NCBI RefSeq assembly: GCF_014077505.1
Contig: NZ_JACGWA010000003.1
Span: 62,001 to 126,000, forward strand
Length of the DNA stretch: 64,000 nt
Direction: 5' to 3'
DNA from: Colwellia sp. BRX10-3
GTDB lineage: Bacteria; Pseudomonadota; Gammaproteobacteria; Enterobacterales; Alteromonadaceae
This document shows positions 36,089-47,771 of this stretch, piece after piece (the stretch's first letter is position 1; every line of letters begins with the position of its first letter). The position numbers and the translations under genes were made by a program. Below the pieces are notes generated by a model. That model was not told where the DNA came from, ran no database searches, and was given only the letters and a program-made list of their open reading frames with translations.

Positions 36089-37999
36089 ATGCCTGTAATT
36101 ACGCTTCCCGACGGTAGTCAACGCACTTTTGAACAAGCAGTTTCTGTAATGGACGTCGCCTTAGATATTGGCCCTGGTTTGGCAAAAGCCACCATTGCTG
36201 GTCGCATTAACGGCGAGTTGGTCGATGCTTGTGAATTAATTAAAGAAGATGCAGCACTGCAACTCATTACGAGTAAAGACAGTGAAGGTCTTGAGATCAT
36301 TCGTCATTCTTGTGCGCATTTATTAGGTCATGCTATTAAGCAATTATGGCCTAACACCAAAATGGCGATTGGCCCTACAATCGATAACGGTTTCTATTAC
36401 GATGTTGATTTAGAAGAATCAATTACCGAAGACGATTTAGTTAAGCTAGAAAAGCGCATGACAGAATTAGCGCGTACCGGTTACGAAGTTGTTAAGAAAA
36501 CCGGCACTTGGCAAGACGCTTATGACGCTTTTACTGAGCGTGGCGAAAGTTATAAATTACAAATTCTTGATGAGAATATCGATAAGTCAGATACACCAGC
36601 GCTTTATCATCATCAAGAATATATCGACATGTGTCGTGGACCACACGTACCAAGCATGCGTCATTGTCATCATTTTAAACTGATGAAAGTTGCCGGAGCT
36701 TATTGGCGTGGCAATTCAGACAACAAAATGTTGCAACGTGTTTACGGCACAGCTTGGGCTGATAAAAAGCAACTTAAAGCTTATATAGTACGTTTAGCTG
36801 AAGCTGAAAAACGTGATCATCGTAAAATTGGTAAAACTTTAGATCTTTTCCATTGGCAAGAAGAAGCTCCAGGTATGGTGTTTTGGCATAACGATGGTTG
36901 GACTATTTATACTGAGTTAGAAAAATTCATTCGTGAAAAGTTACACGAATATGATTACGACGAAGTTAAAGCGCCTATGATGATGGATCGCAGTCTTTGG
37001 GAAAAGTCAGGTCATTGGGATAAATATGCTGATGGTATGTTTACCACTGAGTCTGAAAAGCGTGAATACGCGATAAAACCGATGAACTGTCCAGGGCATG
37101 TACAGATATTCAACCAAGGTTTGAAGTCTTACCGTGATTTACCGTTACGCATAGCCGAATTTGGTTGTTGTCATCGTAATGAACCATCAGGCTCTTTACA
37201 TGGCTTAATGCGTGTACGTGGTTTTACTCAAGATGACGCGCATATTTTCTGTATGGAAGAGCAAGTTCAAGCCGAAGTAACCAAATGTATTGAAATGGTA
37301 TACGACGTTTATGGCTCATTTGGTTTTGAAGATATTATCGTTAAACTGTCAACTCGACCAGAAAATCGCATTGGTAGTGATGAAATTTGGGATAAAGCAG
37401 AAGCCGGTCTTGCAAAAGCATTGACTGATAGTGATATAGCTTTTGAATATTTACCCGGCGAAGGTGCTTTTTACGGTCCTAAGATAGAATTCACTTTAAT
37501 GGATTGTTTGGGACGTGCTTGGCAATGTGGTACTGTGCAACTCGATTTTGCTTTGCCAGAGCGTTTAGGCGCAACTTATGTTGGTGAAGACAACGAAAGA
37601 TACATTCCGGTCATGATCCATCGTGCAATTTTAGGTTCGCTTGAACGTTTTATCGGAATTTTGATCGAAGAGTACACTGGCAAATTTCCAACTTGGTTAT
37701 CGCCAATTCAAGCAACTGTGATGAATATTACCGACAAACAGGGTCAATATTGTGAAAAAGTTGTAAAAAAACTAAAAGAAAGTGGATTTAGAGCAAAACT
37801 AGACTTGAGAAATGAGAAGATAGGCTTTAAAATCCGCGAGCATACTTTAAAGCGTGTTCCGTATTTGTTAGTCGTCGGTGATAAAGAAATGGAAACTGGC
37901 GAAATTGCAGTACGAACTCGAAGTGGTGAAGATTTAGGTACAATGTCGGTAGACGACTTTATTACTAAATTATCGGACGAAGTTAAAAACCGTCGATAA
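36089..37999 (+). CDS. thrS: threonyl-tRNA synthetase
   Basis: This 636-aa class II synthetase starts [14 protein letters not shown]. The ATG at 36089 has AAAGGA before it, and a GTG nine codons upstream is less likely. Domains are TGS (1-62), the editing N2 domain with [10 protein letters not shown] near 73 and CRGPHVPSM near 187, the catalytic core with [11 protein letters not shown] near 336 and [18 protein letters not shown] near 375, and the anticodon-binding domain from about 535. The zinc ligands Cys, His and His are present. It heads the translation cluster with infC, as in E. coli. Confidence 0.97.
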   Translation: MPVITLPDGSQRTFEQAVSVMDVALDIGPGLAKATIAGRINGELVDACELIKEDAALQLITSKDSEGLEIIRHSCAHLLGHAIKQLWPNTKMAIGPTIDNGFYYDVDLEESITEDDLVKLEKRMTELARTGYEVVKKTGTWQDAYDAFTERGESYKLQILDENIDKSDTPALYHHQEYIDMCRGPHVPSMRHCHHFKLMKVAGAYWRGNSDNKMLQRVYGTAWADKKQLKAYIVRLAEAEKRDHRKIGKTLDLFHWQEEAPGMVFWHNDGWTIYTELEKFIREKLHEYDYDEVKAPMMMDRSLWEKSGHWDKYADGMFTTESEKREYAIKPMNCPGHVQIFNQGLKSYRDLPLRIAEFGCCHRNEPSGSLHGLMRVRGFTQDDAHIFCMEEQVQAEVTKCIEMVYDVYGSFGFEDIIVKLSTRPENRIGSDEIWDKAEAGLAKALTDSDIAFEYLPGEGAFYGPKIEFTLMDCLGRAWQCGTVQLDFALPERLGATYVGEDNERYIPVMIHRAILGSLERFIGILIEEYTGKFPTWLSPIQATVMNITDKQGQYCEKVVKKLKESGFRAKLDLRNEKIGFKIREHTLKRVPYLLVVGDKEMETGEIAVRTRSGEDLGTMSVDDFITKLSDEVKNRR

Positions 38000-38090
38000 G
38001 CACTTTGAAATAAAAAACACGTAATATTATTATTTAACCCAAGTAAGCTAAAACTAGTGCTTACTTGGTCACAACGTTCTTTGGAGGAAC

Positions 38091-38645
38091 ATGGCTATTA
38101 AAGGCGGACAACGTGGCGGGCAAAAAGAGCCGGCGCATCGTTTAAATGAGTTAATCACAGGTATTCTGGACAATGAAGTTCGTTTAATTAAATATGACGG
38201 CGAACCAGGTGGCATAGTTACATTAGATGAAGCTATGGACCAAGCAGAGGACGCAGGTGTCGATCTTGTAGAAATCAGCCCAACAGCAAAACCTCCTGTT
38301 TGTCGAGTTATGGATTACGGTAAGTTTATCTATGAAAAGGCTAAAGAGCAGAAAGAACAGCGTAAAAACCAGAAACAAATACAGGTTAAGGAAATTAAAT
38401 TCCGACCTGGAACAGATGAAGGCGATTATCAGGTAAAACTACGCAACCTGAAACGCTTTTTAGAAGGCGGCGACAAGGTCAAGGTAACATTACGTTTCCG
38501 TGGCCGTGAAATGGCCCACCAAGAACTTGGTCTTGAAATTCTAACTCGCGTTAAAAACGATTTAGAAGAATTGACCGTAGTCGAGTTTTTCCCTCGTAGA
38601 GCGGAAGGGCGTCAAATGGTGATGGTCTTAGCCCCTAAAAAATAG
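38091..38645 (+). CDS. infC: translation initiation factor IF-3
   Basis: IF-3 (182-184 aa) binds the 30S subunit, prevents premature 50S joining and checks the initiator tRNA and start codon. The N-domain has [21 protein letters not shown] and the C-domain [19 protein letters not shown] and [12 protein letters not shown]. Two starts are possible. ATG 38091 is only 3 bases from GGAGG (38083-38087). ATT 38097 is 9 bases away and begins ATTAAAGGCGGA, as the AUU-initiated infC of E. coli does. AUU lets IF-3 repress its own translation. I report the ATG frame but regard the ATT start as about equally likely. Confidence 0.95.
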   Translation: MAIKGGQRGGQKEPAHRLNELITGILDNEVRLIKYDGEPGGIVTLDEAMDQAEDAGVDLVEISPTAKPPVCRVMDYGKFIYEKAKEQKEQRKNQKQIQVKEIKFRPGTDEGDYQVKLRNLKRFLEGGDKVKVTLRFRGREMAHQELGLEILTRVKNDLEELTVVEFFPRRAEGRQMVMVLAPKK

Positions 38646-38825
38646 ATAATACCCGGTTTTACAAGCAGCTAAATGTTTTTCGAAATATTTAGCTCACCGC
38701 TATTATCTTTAAGCTGGTAAACAAGGCCTACAAGTAGAGTTCGATATCTTAGCTTAACCGCTAAGCGCTGAGAAACTCTCGCCTAGTTTACTTTATATTT
38801 GGCATAACAATGCGGAGTTATTAAC
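38646..38825 (+). promoter_or_regulatory. infC-rpmI leader, possible L20 regulatory region
   Basis: The 180-base gap between infC and rpmI contains a strong hairpin at 38667-38694 (AGCTAAAT pairing with ATTTAGCT) and a second short stem near 38775. In E. coli ribosomal protein bL20 represses rpmI-rplT translation through a structure in this region. The sequence here is not shown to be the same structure, only placed the same. There is no T tract after the hairpin. Confidence 0.35.
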
Positions 38826-39020
38826 ATGCCTAAAATGAAAACCAATAAAGGTGCTGCAAAGCGCTTTAAACAGACAGCCACAGGCTATAAATTTAAACAA
38901 GCCGGTCTTCGTCATATCTTGACTAAACGCCGTACTAAAGTTAAGCGTCATCTTCGTGCGAAGTGCATGATTTCCGCTGCTGACATTAAGTCAGTTAAAA
39001 AACTTTTACGTCACGGTTAA
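38826..39020 (+). CDS. rpmI: ribosomal protein bL35
   Basis: This 64-aa basic protein starts [20 protein letters not shown] and ends KKLLRHG, the standard bL35 pattern. E. coli L35 is 65 aa. GGAG precedes the ATG. It is part of the large subunit and is cotranscribed with rplT 15 bases downstream. Confidence 0.97.
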   Translation: MPKMKTNKGAAKRFKQTATGYKFKQAGLRHILTKRRTKVKRHLRAKCMISAADIKSVKKLLRHG

Positions 39021-39035
39021 TAGGAGAGATAGAAA

Positions 39036-39392
39036 ATGGCAAGAGTAAAACGTGGTGTACAAGCGCGTGCACGTCACAAGAAGGTTCTAAAGCAAGCTAA
39101 AGGTTACTACGGTGCTCGTAGTCGCGTTTATCGTGTTGCTTACCAAGCTGTAACTAAAGCTGGCCAATACGCATACCGTGACCGTCGTCAACGTAAGCGT
39201 CAATTCCGTCAACTTTGGATTGCTCGTATTAACGCAGCAGCTCGTCAAAATGGTTTATCTTACAGCCGTTTCATTAATGGTCTTAAAAAGGCTTCTATTG
39301 AAATCGATCGTAAGATCCTAGCTGACATTGCAGTATACGATAAAGCAGCTTTCACATTCTTAGTTGAAAAAGCGCAAGCTTCTTTAGCATAG
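39036..39392 (+). CDS. rplT: ribosomal protein bL20
   Basis: This 118-aa protein has the family pattern [19 protein letters not shown], then [13 protein letters not shown] and [18 protein letters not shown]. It is needed early in 50S assembly and binds 23S rRNA. In E. coli it is also the repressor of the rpmI-rplT mRNA. AGGAGA precedes the ATG. A terminator follows directly, ending the thrS-infC-rpmI-rplT cluster here. Confidence 0.97.
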   Translation: MARVKRGVQARARHKKVLKQAKGYYGARSRVYRVAYQAVTKAGQYAYRDRRQRKRQFRQLWIARINAAARQNGLSYSRFINGLKKASIEIDRKILADIAVYDKAAFTFLVEKAQASLA

Positions 39393-39414
39393 TTTGAGAT
39401 ATTAGCTCTGAGAT

Positions 39415-39444
39415 AAGGACGCCCTAGGCGTCCTTTTCTTTTTT
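39415..39444 (+). terminator. rho-independent terminator of rplT
   Basis: AAGGACGCC and GGCGTCCTT form a nine-pair stem with a two-base loop, followed by TTCTTTTTTT. Confidence 0.92.
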
Positions 39445-39584
39445 TAGAAGATAAAAAATTGACTAAAAAGTCAGGAAAAATGAAACCACAATAATGAACC
39501 GTTAACTAAGCTGGTTTATCAAATCTATAATCAAGCCTGTTTATTTAAAAGTTTAATTTTATTATAGGAAGTGAAGGTCTTATT

Positions 39585-40688
39585 ATGAGTCTTGCTGATC
39601 AAATTCTAGCGGTAAATAATGATTTACCTATCCGTACTGATGTTGCTGTTCATAGCGGAAAAGTGCGTTCTGTTTATTGGTTAACTCAAGCTGACAGTCG
39701 TCGCTTAATTCAAGAAAAAAACTATGATGTTGCACAAGATACACCTTTAGCTATTATGGTGATCAGTGACCGAATTTCAGCGTTTGACTGTATTTGGCGC
39801 GGTGAGGGCGGCATGAAAGGCGTTCCTGGCAAAGGTGCAGCATTAAATGCCATTTCTAATCATTGGTTTAAATTATTTAAAGAGCAAGGTTTAGCTGATA
39901 GCCATATTCTTGATATACCACACCCATTTGTTTGGATAGTGCAAAAAGCTAAACCTGTAATGATTGAAGCTATTTGTCGCCAATACATTACGGGTTCAAT
40001 GTGGCGTTCGTATGCAAAAGGCGAACGCGAATTTTGTGGGATTGAACTCAGCGATGGTCTTGAAAAAGACAGTAAATTACCAAAATTGCTGCAAACACCA
40101 TCAACAAAAGGCATTCTACTCGATGTTCCTGATGTGCCAGCCGTTGATGACGTCAATATTACGCGTAAAAACATTGAAGATAATTTCGCTGCCTTTAATT
40201 TCAAATCAGCTGACGATATAGCCTTGTATGAAAAGCTATTAACCGAAGGTTTTGATGTTATTTCAGCAGCATTAGCGAAACTTGATCAAATTTTTGTTGA
40301 TACTAAATTTGAGTTTGGTTATGTCAAAGATCGTAACGGCAATGACAAGCTTATCTATATGGATGAAGTAGGCACGCCTGATTCATCACGCATTTGGGAT
40401 GGCGAGCAATATCGCGCGGGTAAAATTGTTGAAAACTCTAAAGAAGGTTTCCGTCAATTATTACTGAGTCACTTTCCTGATCCCGATATTCTTTTGAATA
40501 AAGACCGTATGAGCGAGCGTGAAGCACTGGCTCGTGATAATGAGTTACCTGCCTCTGTGCTAATGGCTTTATCAGCGACTTATCTTGCGATTGCAGAAAA
40601 AATTATTGGTAAAAAAATCGTGTTATCACAAAACCCTAAACAAGAAATTATTGATATTTTACGTGAAGAATATCAACTGATTGACTAG
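39585..40688 (+). CDS. purC: phosphoribosylaminoimidazole-succinocarboxamide synthase (long form)
   Basis: This 367-aa SAICAR synthase joins aspartate to CAIR in purine biosynthesis. It is the long form known from Vibrio and Shewanella, not the 237-aa E. coli type. Motifs include [11 protein letters not shown] near 24, [17 protein letters not shown] near 65, [16 protein letters not shown] near 127 and [19 protein letters not shown] near 255. It stands alone between the rplT terminator and its own terminator. Confidence 0.94.
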   Translation: MSLADQILAVNNDLPIRTDVAVHSGKVRSVYWLTQADSRRLIQEKNYDVAQDTPLAIMVISDRISAFDCIWRGEGGMKGVPGKGAALNAISNHWFKLFKEQGLADSHILDIPHPFVWIVQKAKPVMIEAICRQYITGSMWRSYAKGEREFCGIELSDGLEKDSKLPKLLQTPSTKGILLDVPDVPAVDDVNITRKNIEDNFAAFNFKSADDIALYEKLLTEGFDVISAALAKLDQIFVDTKFEFGYVKDRNGNDKLIYMDEVGTPDSSRIWDGEQYRAGKIVENSKEGFRQLLLSHFPDPDILLNKDRMSEREALARDNELPASVLMALSATYLAIAEKIIGKKIVLSQNPKQEIIDILREEYQLID

Positions 40689-40710
40689 GTTTTAGTGATT
40701 AAGCGTAAAA

Positions 40711-40737
40711 CAGCCTCGCAATAGCGGGGCTTTTTTA
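40711..40737 (+). terminator. rho-independent terminator of purC
   Basis: AGCCTCGC and GCGGGGCT pair around AATA with one wobble pair, followed by six T. Confidence 0.87.
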
Positions 40738-40892
40738 TACTTAGGACGAGCGGTATGCTGCGATCACATGGCCGTTCCTAGCCATCCATGGCTCCACGGC
40801 ATTAGTACATCTCGGTAATTGCTCCTGCATTACTCTAATAACTTACGTCCATTAAGAACATGGCTCTATCGCATTAGTACGTCGATGTGAAA
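40738..40892. repeat. dispersed repeat, copy B (longest)
   Basis: This intergenic element joins both blocks seen separately elsewhere. GGACGAGCGGTATGCTGCGA at its left end matches the copy at 6104. The right part from 40807 (GGTAATTGCTC, AGAACATGGCT, GTCGATGTGAAAG) matches the copy at 4466. GGCATTAGTAC occurs twice inside it. It starts right behind the purC terminator. Confidence 0.75.
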
Positions 40893-40993
40893 GAGAGTGA
40901 TACTCAATCAATATATTTTTAACCTCCACTCTGTAAAAAATTAGCCTGAATATCTGCTATCCACTTCACTTTAATTTATGTGCCCATTTGTGA

Positions 40994-41533
<540 letters not shown>

Positions 41534-41610
41534 TAAATATTATCAAGCAATAGAAATAAATTTGGCTGTTAAGCATTGAGCCTAAAAATATTCAAATAGT
41601 GGATGTAAAA

Positions 41611-42903
41611 ATGAATAAAATAATTATCACACTTTTAGCTTTAACTTTTTCTCTACCGAGTTTTGCTGAAGAATCAACCCTTAACGGCGCTAATACCGCG
41701 TGGATATTAACTGCCACGGCACTGGTGTTATTGATGACATTACCAGGCTTAGCTTTGTTTTATGGTGGTTTAGTACGTAGAAAGAATATTCTATCAATTT
41801 TAATGCAGTGTTTTGCCATTGCGGGTGTTTCATCTATTTTGTGGTTTATCGTAGGGTACAGCATAGCCTTTGGAGAAGGTAATGCGTGGGTTGGCGATTT
41901 TAGTAAAGTCCTTATGGTTGGAATGACTAAAGAAACACTCTCGGGTGATATTCCTGAAAGTTTATTCATGCTGTTTCAAATGACTTTTGCCGTGATAACG
42001 CCTGCGCTAATTATTGGTGCTTATGCTGAAAGAATGAAGTTTTCTGCGGTCTTGTTATTTTCAGGATTATGGCTTTTGGTAGTTTATGCTCCGGTTACCC
42101 ATTGGGTGTGGGGTGGTGGTTGGCTTGCACAAATGGGCGTTTATGATTTTGCTGGTGGTATTGTTGTTCATATCACTGCAGGTGTTGCGGCTCTTGTGGC
42201 AGCGCTAGTCTTAGGGCCTCGTCACGGTTTCCCTAAAACACCTATGTTGCCTCATAACCTTACGATGACAGTAACAGGCGCTGGTATGTTATGGGTTGGC
42301 TGGTTTGGTTTTAATGGTGGTAGTGCATTAGCCGCAAATGGTGACGCTGCAATGGCGATGTTAGTTACTCATTTGTCAGCTTCAGCCGGGGCGCTTACAT
42401 GGGCTGCTATTGAGTGGAAAAAATTTGGTAAAGCCAGTGTGCTCGGTGCAGTAACCGGGATGGTTGCAGGTTTAGGTACCATTACGCCAGCGTCAGGTTT
42501 TGTTGGGCCAGGCGGTGCTTTAATTATTGGTGTTTCAGCCGGTATAATTTGTTTTTATTCGACGGTTTACATCAAACATAAACTTAAAATCGATGATTCG
42601 TTAGATGTGTTTCCAGTGCATGGTATTGGCGGTATTTTAGGAACTTTACTCGCCGGTGTTTTTGCCTCAACTGAGTTAGGTGCATTTAGTGGTTTCGGTT
42701 ACGCTGAAGGTATTAGTACTATGATAGGACAGGTCACAGTACAACTGATTGGTATCGGCTCGACTATTCTTTATACCGCTGTTGTATCTTACATATTATT
42801 TAAATTAGTCGCGTTATTGACTGGCGGACTAAGAGTGTCGAAAGAGCAAGAAATCACAGGCTTAGATTTAACTGAGCATGATGAAGTTGGCTACAATCTT
42901 TAA
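41611..42903 (+). CDS. amtB: ammonium transporter AmtB
   Basis: This ammonium channel of about 430 aa has a cleavable signal peptide (to about residue 20, ending SFA) and eleven membrane segments. Signatures include NTAWILTATALVLLMTLPGLALFYGG, split by the family turn TLPGLALFYGG, then DFAGGIVVHITAGVAALVAA near 185 with the first pore histidine and VFPVHGIGGILGTLLAG near 330 with the second. I prefer ATG 41611 over the GTG four codons earlier. GlnK binding at the cytosolic face is expected. Confidence 0.95.
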   Translation: MNKIIITLLALTFSLPSFAEESTLNGANTAWILTATALVLLMTLPGLALFYGGLVRRKNILSILMQCFAIAGVSSILWFIVGYSIAFGEGNAWVGDFSKVLMVGMTKETLSGDIPESLFMLFQMTFAVITPALIIGAYAERMKFSAVLLFSGLWLLVVYAPVTHWVWGGGWLAQMGVYDFAGGIVVHITAGVAALVAALVLGPRHGFPKTPMLPHNLTMTVTGAGMLWVGWFGFNGGSALAANGDAAMAMLVTHLSASAGALTWAAIEWKKFGKASVLGAVTGMVAGLGTITPASGFVGPGGALIIGVSAGIICFYSTVYIKHKLKIDDSLDVFPVHGIGGILGTLLAGVFASTELGAFSGFGYAEGISTMIGQVTVQLIGIGSTILYTAVVSYILFKLVALLTGGLRVSKEQEITGLDLTEHDEVGYNL

Positions 42904-42956
42904 TTTTTTTCGTTAACTGCATTGAAACTCCCAACAGTAATATGCTTTGAACAAGT

Positions 42957-42987
42957 AAATGGCTTCAGTATTTGAAGCCATTTTTAT
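42957..42987 (+). terminator. rho-independent terminator of glnK-amtB
   Basis: AAATGGCTTC and GAAGCCATTT form a ten-pair stem around AGTATTT, followed by a T run. Confidence 0.9.
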
Positions 42988-44252
<1,265 letters not shown>

Positions 44253-44264
44253 GAAAGCCATATA

Positions 44265-46676
44265 ATGAAATTTAGTGAATCTTGGTTACGTGAGTGGGTA
44301 AATCCTGCTATATCTTCAGATGAATTAGCACATCAAATTACCATGGCTGGCCTTGAAGTTGATGCCGTAGAACCTGTTGCAGGTGAATTTAGTGGTGTGT
44401 TGATTGGTGAAGTGGTTGAATGTGGTCCGCATCCTGATGCTGACAAATTACAAGTAACAAAAATCAATTTAGGACCTGATTACAATGATGGTGAACTTGC
44501 CGATATTGTTTGTGGTGCTAAAAATTGTCGTTTAGGCTTAAAAGTTGCCGTTGCCACCGTTGGTGCTGTTTTACCGGGTAACTTTAAAATTAAAAAAGCG
44601 AAACTTCGCGGTGTTGCCTCAAACGGCATGCTGTGTAGTGAGTCAGAAATAGGTTTATCTGAAAGTGCTGATGGCATCATGGAATTAGCGAGTGATGCGC
44701 CTATTGGTATGTGTGTTCGTGAATACCTTGATCTTAACGATGTAACAATTGACGTTGACTTAACTGCTAACCGTGGCGATTGTCTCGGCTTAAAAGGTCT
44801 AGCACGTGAAGTGGGCGTATTAAATAGCTTAAGCGTTACTGAGCCAGTTATTAAAGTCGTTACGCCAACCATTGACGATACAGTGGCAATTACTTTGTCA
44901 GCTGAAAAAGCTTGTCCGCGCTACTTAGGTCGCGTGATTAAAAATATTAATATTGCAGCCCAAACGCCTTTATGGATGGTAGAAAAACTCCGTCGTTGTG
45001 GTACGCGTTCAATTGACCCTGTAGTTGATGTGACTAACTACGTATTGCTCGAGCAAGGTCACCCGATGCATGCCTTTGACTTGTCAGCAATTGAAGGCGG
45101 TATCGATGTGCGTTTCGCTAATGAAGCTGAAAAACTAACCTTGTTAGATAGCAATGAAGTAACATTATCGACAGAAACGTTAGTGATTGCCGATAATGTA
45201 AAAGCATTAGCTATGGCCGGTATTTTTGGTGGTTTGGCCTCAGGTGTTACTAGTGAGTCAAAAGACATATTTTTAGAAAGTGCTTTCTTCGCACCTTTAG
45301 CTATTTTAGGTAAAGCCCGTCAATATGGTTTACATACTGACGCATCGCATCGCTATGAACGTGGTATTGACCCACAACTACAGCGTGATGCAATGGAGCG
45401 TGCGACACAATTATTACTAGAAATAGTGGGTGGTGAAGCCGGACCAATCGTTGAAGCGGTATCGATAGAAAACATCCCTGCTGAGCGAACCGTTACACTT
45501 CGCCGTGCAAAATTGGATGGCCGTATTGGTTACCATATCAATGATGCAACGGTTAGCGAAATATTAACGCGTTTAGGCTTTAATATTACACAAAATGGCG
45601 AGAACCAAGATAAAGTTTGGACCGTTGTGGTACCTGCATACCGTTTTGATATCAGCATTGAAGTTGACTTAATTGAAGAAGTTGCCCGTATTTTTGGTTA
45701 CAACAATATTCCAAATGTTTCACCAAAAGCAACATTGGCAATGCGTGAGCAAAAAGAAGCACAGTTACCGTTAAGCAAATTACGCAATGTTTTAGTTAAT
45801 CGTGGTTATCAAGAAGCGATCACCTATAGTTTTGTTGACCCAAAAGTACAAGCGCAGCTTCATCCAGGCCAAGCTACTATGACTTTACCGCATCCTATTT
45901 CGTCTGAAATGTCAGAAATGCGTGTGAGCTTATGGACAGGTTTATTACAATCTGTTGCTTATAATCAAAATCGTCAACAAAACCGCGTACGTTTATTCGA
46001 AACCGGCTTACGCTTTATTCCTGATGAAAGTGTAGAAAATGGTGTTCGCCAAGATAATATGATTGCGGGTGTTTTAAGTGGTCAACGTAGTGAAGAACAT
46101 TGGGATATCGAAAAAGCAGCAACCGATTTTTATGATATTAAATCAGATGTTGAAGCGTTACTGGGTTTAACAAACAACGAAAGTGATTTTGTCTTTTCAA
46201 AGGTAGAAGTTGACGCGTTACATCCAGGGCAAACGGCCGCAATTCACAAAAATGGTGTGCTAGTTGGACACGTTGGAGCCTTACATCCTGAATTAGAACG
46301 AAAATTAGGCCTTAATGGTCGCACATTAGTTTTTGAACTTTTATTGGCTGAAGTTTGTACACTAAATATCCCGCAAGCACGCGACATATCTCGCTTTCCG
46401 GCTAACAGACGTGATATAGCTGTAGTGATTGATGAGCAAGTTAGTGCAAATAAAGTACTACAACTTATTGAAAAGGTTGGCGGAAATTATTTAGTTGATC
46501 TAAACTTGTTCGATGTATACCGAGGTAGTGGTATTGAAACTGGTTTTAAAAGCTTAGCAATCGCAATGACATTGCAAGATAATAATAAAACCTTAGAAGA
46601 AAAGGATATCACTGACGTAGTTAACCGAGTGGTTGATACATTGAAAACTGAACTAAATGCATCTCTGAGGGATTGA
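44265..46676 (+). CDS. pheT: phenylalanyl-tRNA synthetase beta subunit
   Basis: This 803-aa subunit carries an N-terminal tRNA-binding EMAP domain (40-150, with [17 protein letters not shown]), the B3/B4 editing domain with [18 protein letters not shown] near 167, the B5 and catalytic-like core, and a C-terminal anticodon-binding FDX-ACB domain with [20 protein letters not shown] near 705. E. coli PheT is 795 aa. It is followed four bases later by ihfA, the usual pheST-ihfA operon. Confidence 0.97.
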   Translation: MKFSESWLREWVNPAISSDELAHQITMAGLEVDAVEPVAGEFSGVLIGEVVECGPHPDADKLQVTKINLGPDYNDGELADIVCGAKNCRLGLKVAVATVGAVLPGNFKIKKAKLRGVASNGMLCSESEIGLSESADGIMELASDAPIGMCVREYLDLNDVTIDVDLTANRGDCLGLKGLAREVGVLNSLSVTEPVIKVVTPTIDDTVAITLSAEKACPRYLGRVIKNINIAAQTPLWMVEKLRRCGTRSIDPVVDVTNYVLLEQGHPMHAFDLSAIEGGIDVRFANEAEKLTLLDSNEVTLSTETLVIADNVKALAMAGIFGGLASGVTSESKDIFLESAFFAPLAILGKARQYGLHTDASHRYERGIDPQLQRDAMERATQLLLEIVGGEAGPIVEAVSIENIPAERTVTLRRAKLDGRIGYHINDATVSEILTRLGFNITQNGENQDKVWTVVVPAYRFDISIEVDLIEEVARIFGYNNIPNVSPKATLAMREQKEAQLPLSKLRNVLVNRGYQEAITYSFVDPKVQAQLHPGQATMTLPHPISSEMSEMRVSLWTGLLQSVAYNQNRQQNRVRLFETGLRFIPDESVENGVRQDNMIAGVLSGQRSEEHWDIEKAATDFYDIKSDVEALLGLTNNESDFVFSKVEVDALHPGQTAAIHKNGVLVGHVGALHPELERKLGLNGRTLVFELLLAEVCTLNIPQARDISRFPANRRDIAVVIDEQVSANKVLQLIEKVGGNYLVDLNLFDVYRGSGIETGFKSLAIAMTLQDNNKTLEEKDITDVVNRVVDTLKTELNASLRD

Positions 46677-46679
46677 ATA

Positions 46680-46973
46680 ATGGCGCTAACAAAAGCAGAA
46701 GTAGCAGAACATTTATTTGAAAAAGTTGGGCTAAGTAAGCGCGACGCAAAAGATATGGTTGAAGTGTTTTTCGAAGAAGTTCGTGAAACCTTAGAAGCAG
46801 GCGAACAAGTTAAATTGTCTGGTTTTGGTAACTTTGACCTTCGTGTGAAAAGCGAACGCCCTGGACGTAACCCTAAAACGGGTGAAGACATTCCAATTTC
46901 AGCACGCAAAGTGGTGACATTTCGTCCGGGTCAAAAACTTAAAAGTCGCGTTGAAGACGGTAACGGCGAATAA
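46680..46973 (+). CDS. ihfA: integration host factor alpha subunit
   Basis: This 97-aa DNA-bending protein starts [20 protein letters not shown] and has the intercalating-proline arm in [20 protein letters not shown]. With IhfB it forms the heterodimer that bends DNA at specific sites for replication, transcription (including sigma-54 promoters) and recombination. E. coli IhfA is 99 aa. It lies at the end of the pheST operon, with a terminator after it. Confidence 0.97.
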   Translation: MALTKAEVAEHLFEKVGLSKRDAKDMVEVFFEEVRETLEAGEQVKLSGFGNFDLRVKSERPGRNPKTGEDIPISARKVVTFRPGQKLKSRVEDGNGE

Positions 46974-47005
46974 GTTAGCAAGTCAGTTTTGCATTAGTAC
47001 AATAT

Positions 47006-47033
47006 AAAAAAGGTTGCTTCGGCAGCCTTTTTT
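47006..47033 (+). terminator. rho-independent terminator of pheST-ihfA
   Basis: AAAGGTTGC and GCAGCCTTT pair around the stable TTCG loop, with A and T tracts on both sides. It could also serve the convergent DUF2937 gene. Confidence 0.9.
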
Positions 47034-47049
47034 AGTTCTACGCGATGAT

Positions 47050-47586
47050 TTACTTCGAATTATTTTCAATAACCTTATCTTGCTTTACTTTAATAAAAGG
47101 ACGTTTAACGGCAAAAACAGTTAATTCTTTCATTAACAATGCACTAATCGCTAATATTCCCCCTGTGGCAATCGCATTTAACTCAAGCGGAATAGCCATG
47201 GAAAAATGCTCTGCTGTACCCTGAGCAATTTGTTGATCTAAATGCCAAATAAATTGATAAACACGGTTTAGATAATCAGGTTGGGTAATTTGCTCTAAAT
47301 GACTTGCCAGATAATCAACACGCACTGACAAACGTTCAATCAACTCGCCTGTGCTGATAATAGACGCTTCAGTATTCTCTTTATAGCGTGTGATCATGGT
47401 CATCAAGCTGCCATCAAAATGTTGCTGAGCAATAATCTCAAATTGGTCTAATTGCGAGCTGGATTCAGCTAAGTGGCCGGCAAGACGTTGTTGATATTGC
47501 TGTATAAACTCAGGCAGCTGCACGCCTAATATAAAAGTAACCGTGAAAAAACAACGATCAATAACATTGTTAATTAAGGCAAACAT
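47050..47586 (-). CDS. DUF2937 family membrane protein
   Basis: This 178-aa protein has a hydrophobic stretch near the N-terminus (about 10-25, CFFTVTFILGVQLPEFI) and one near 135-152. Between them is an amphipathic region likely to form coiled coil (residues 28-120). The lead LPEFIQQYQQRLAGHLAES matches what I remember of DUF2937, found in marine gammaproteobacteria. Function is unknown. It is convergent with ihfA and divergent from the Atm1-type ABC exporter. Confidence 0.65.
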   Translation of the reverse strand: MFALINNVIDRCFFTVTFILGVQLPEFIQQYQQRLAGHLAESSSQLDQFEIIAQQHFDGSLMTMITRYKENTEASIISTGELIERLSVRVDYLASHLEQITQPDYLNRVYQFIWHLDQQIAQGTAEHFSMAIPLELNAIATGGILAISALLMKELTVFAVKRPFIKVKQDKVIENNSK

Positions 47587-47771
47587 AATTGCTAGTTACC
47601 GTGTTAATAGAAAAGCCTCACGTTAGCACAACTACTTGGAAAGTACATGGGCAAAAAAATGTTAATTCAAAAGTAAAGTTTTGTCAGATATTCGTATAGT
47701 ATCGATGTTAATATACTCAACATTAAAACAGTTAACCATAACTAAAATTTAAGTGGAAATTACCAGCTATT

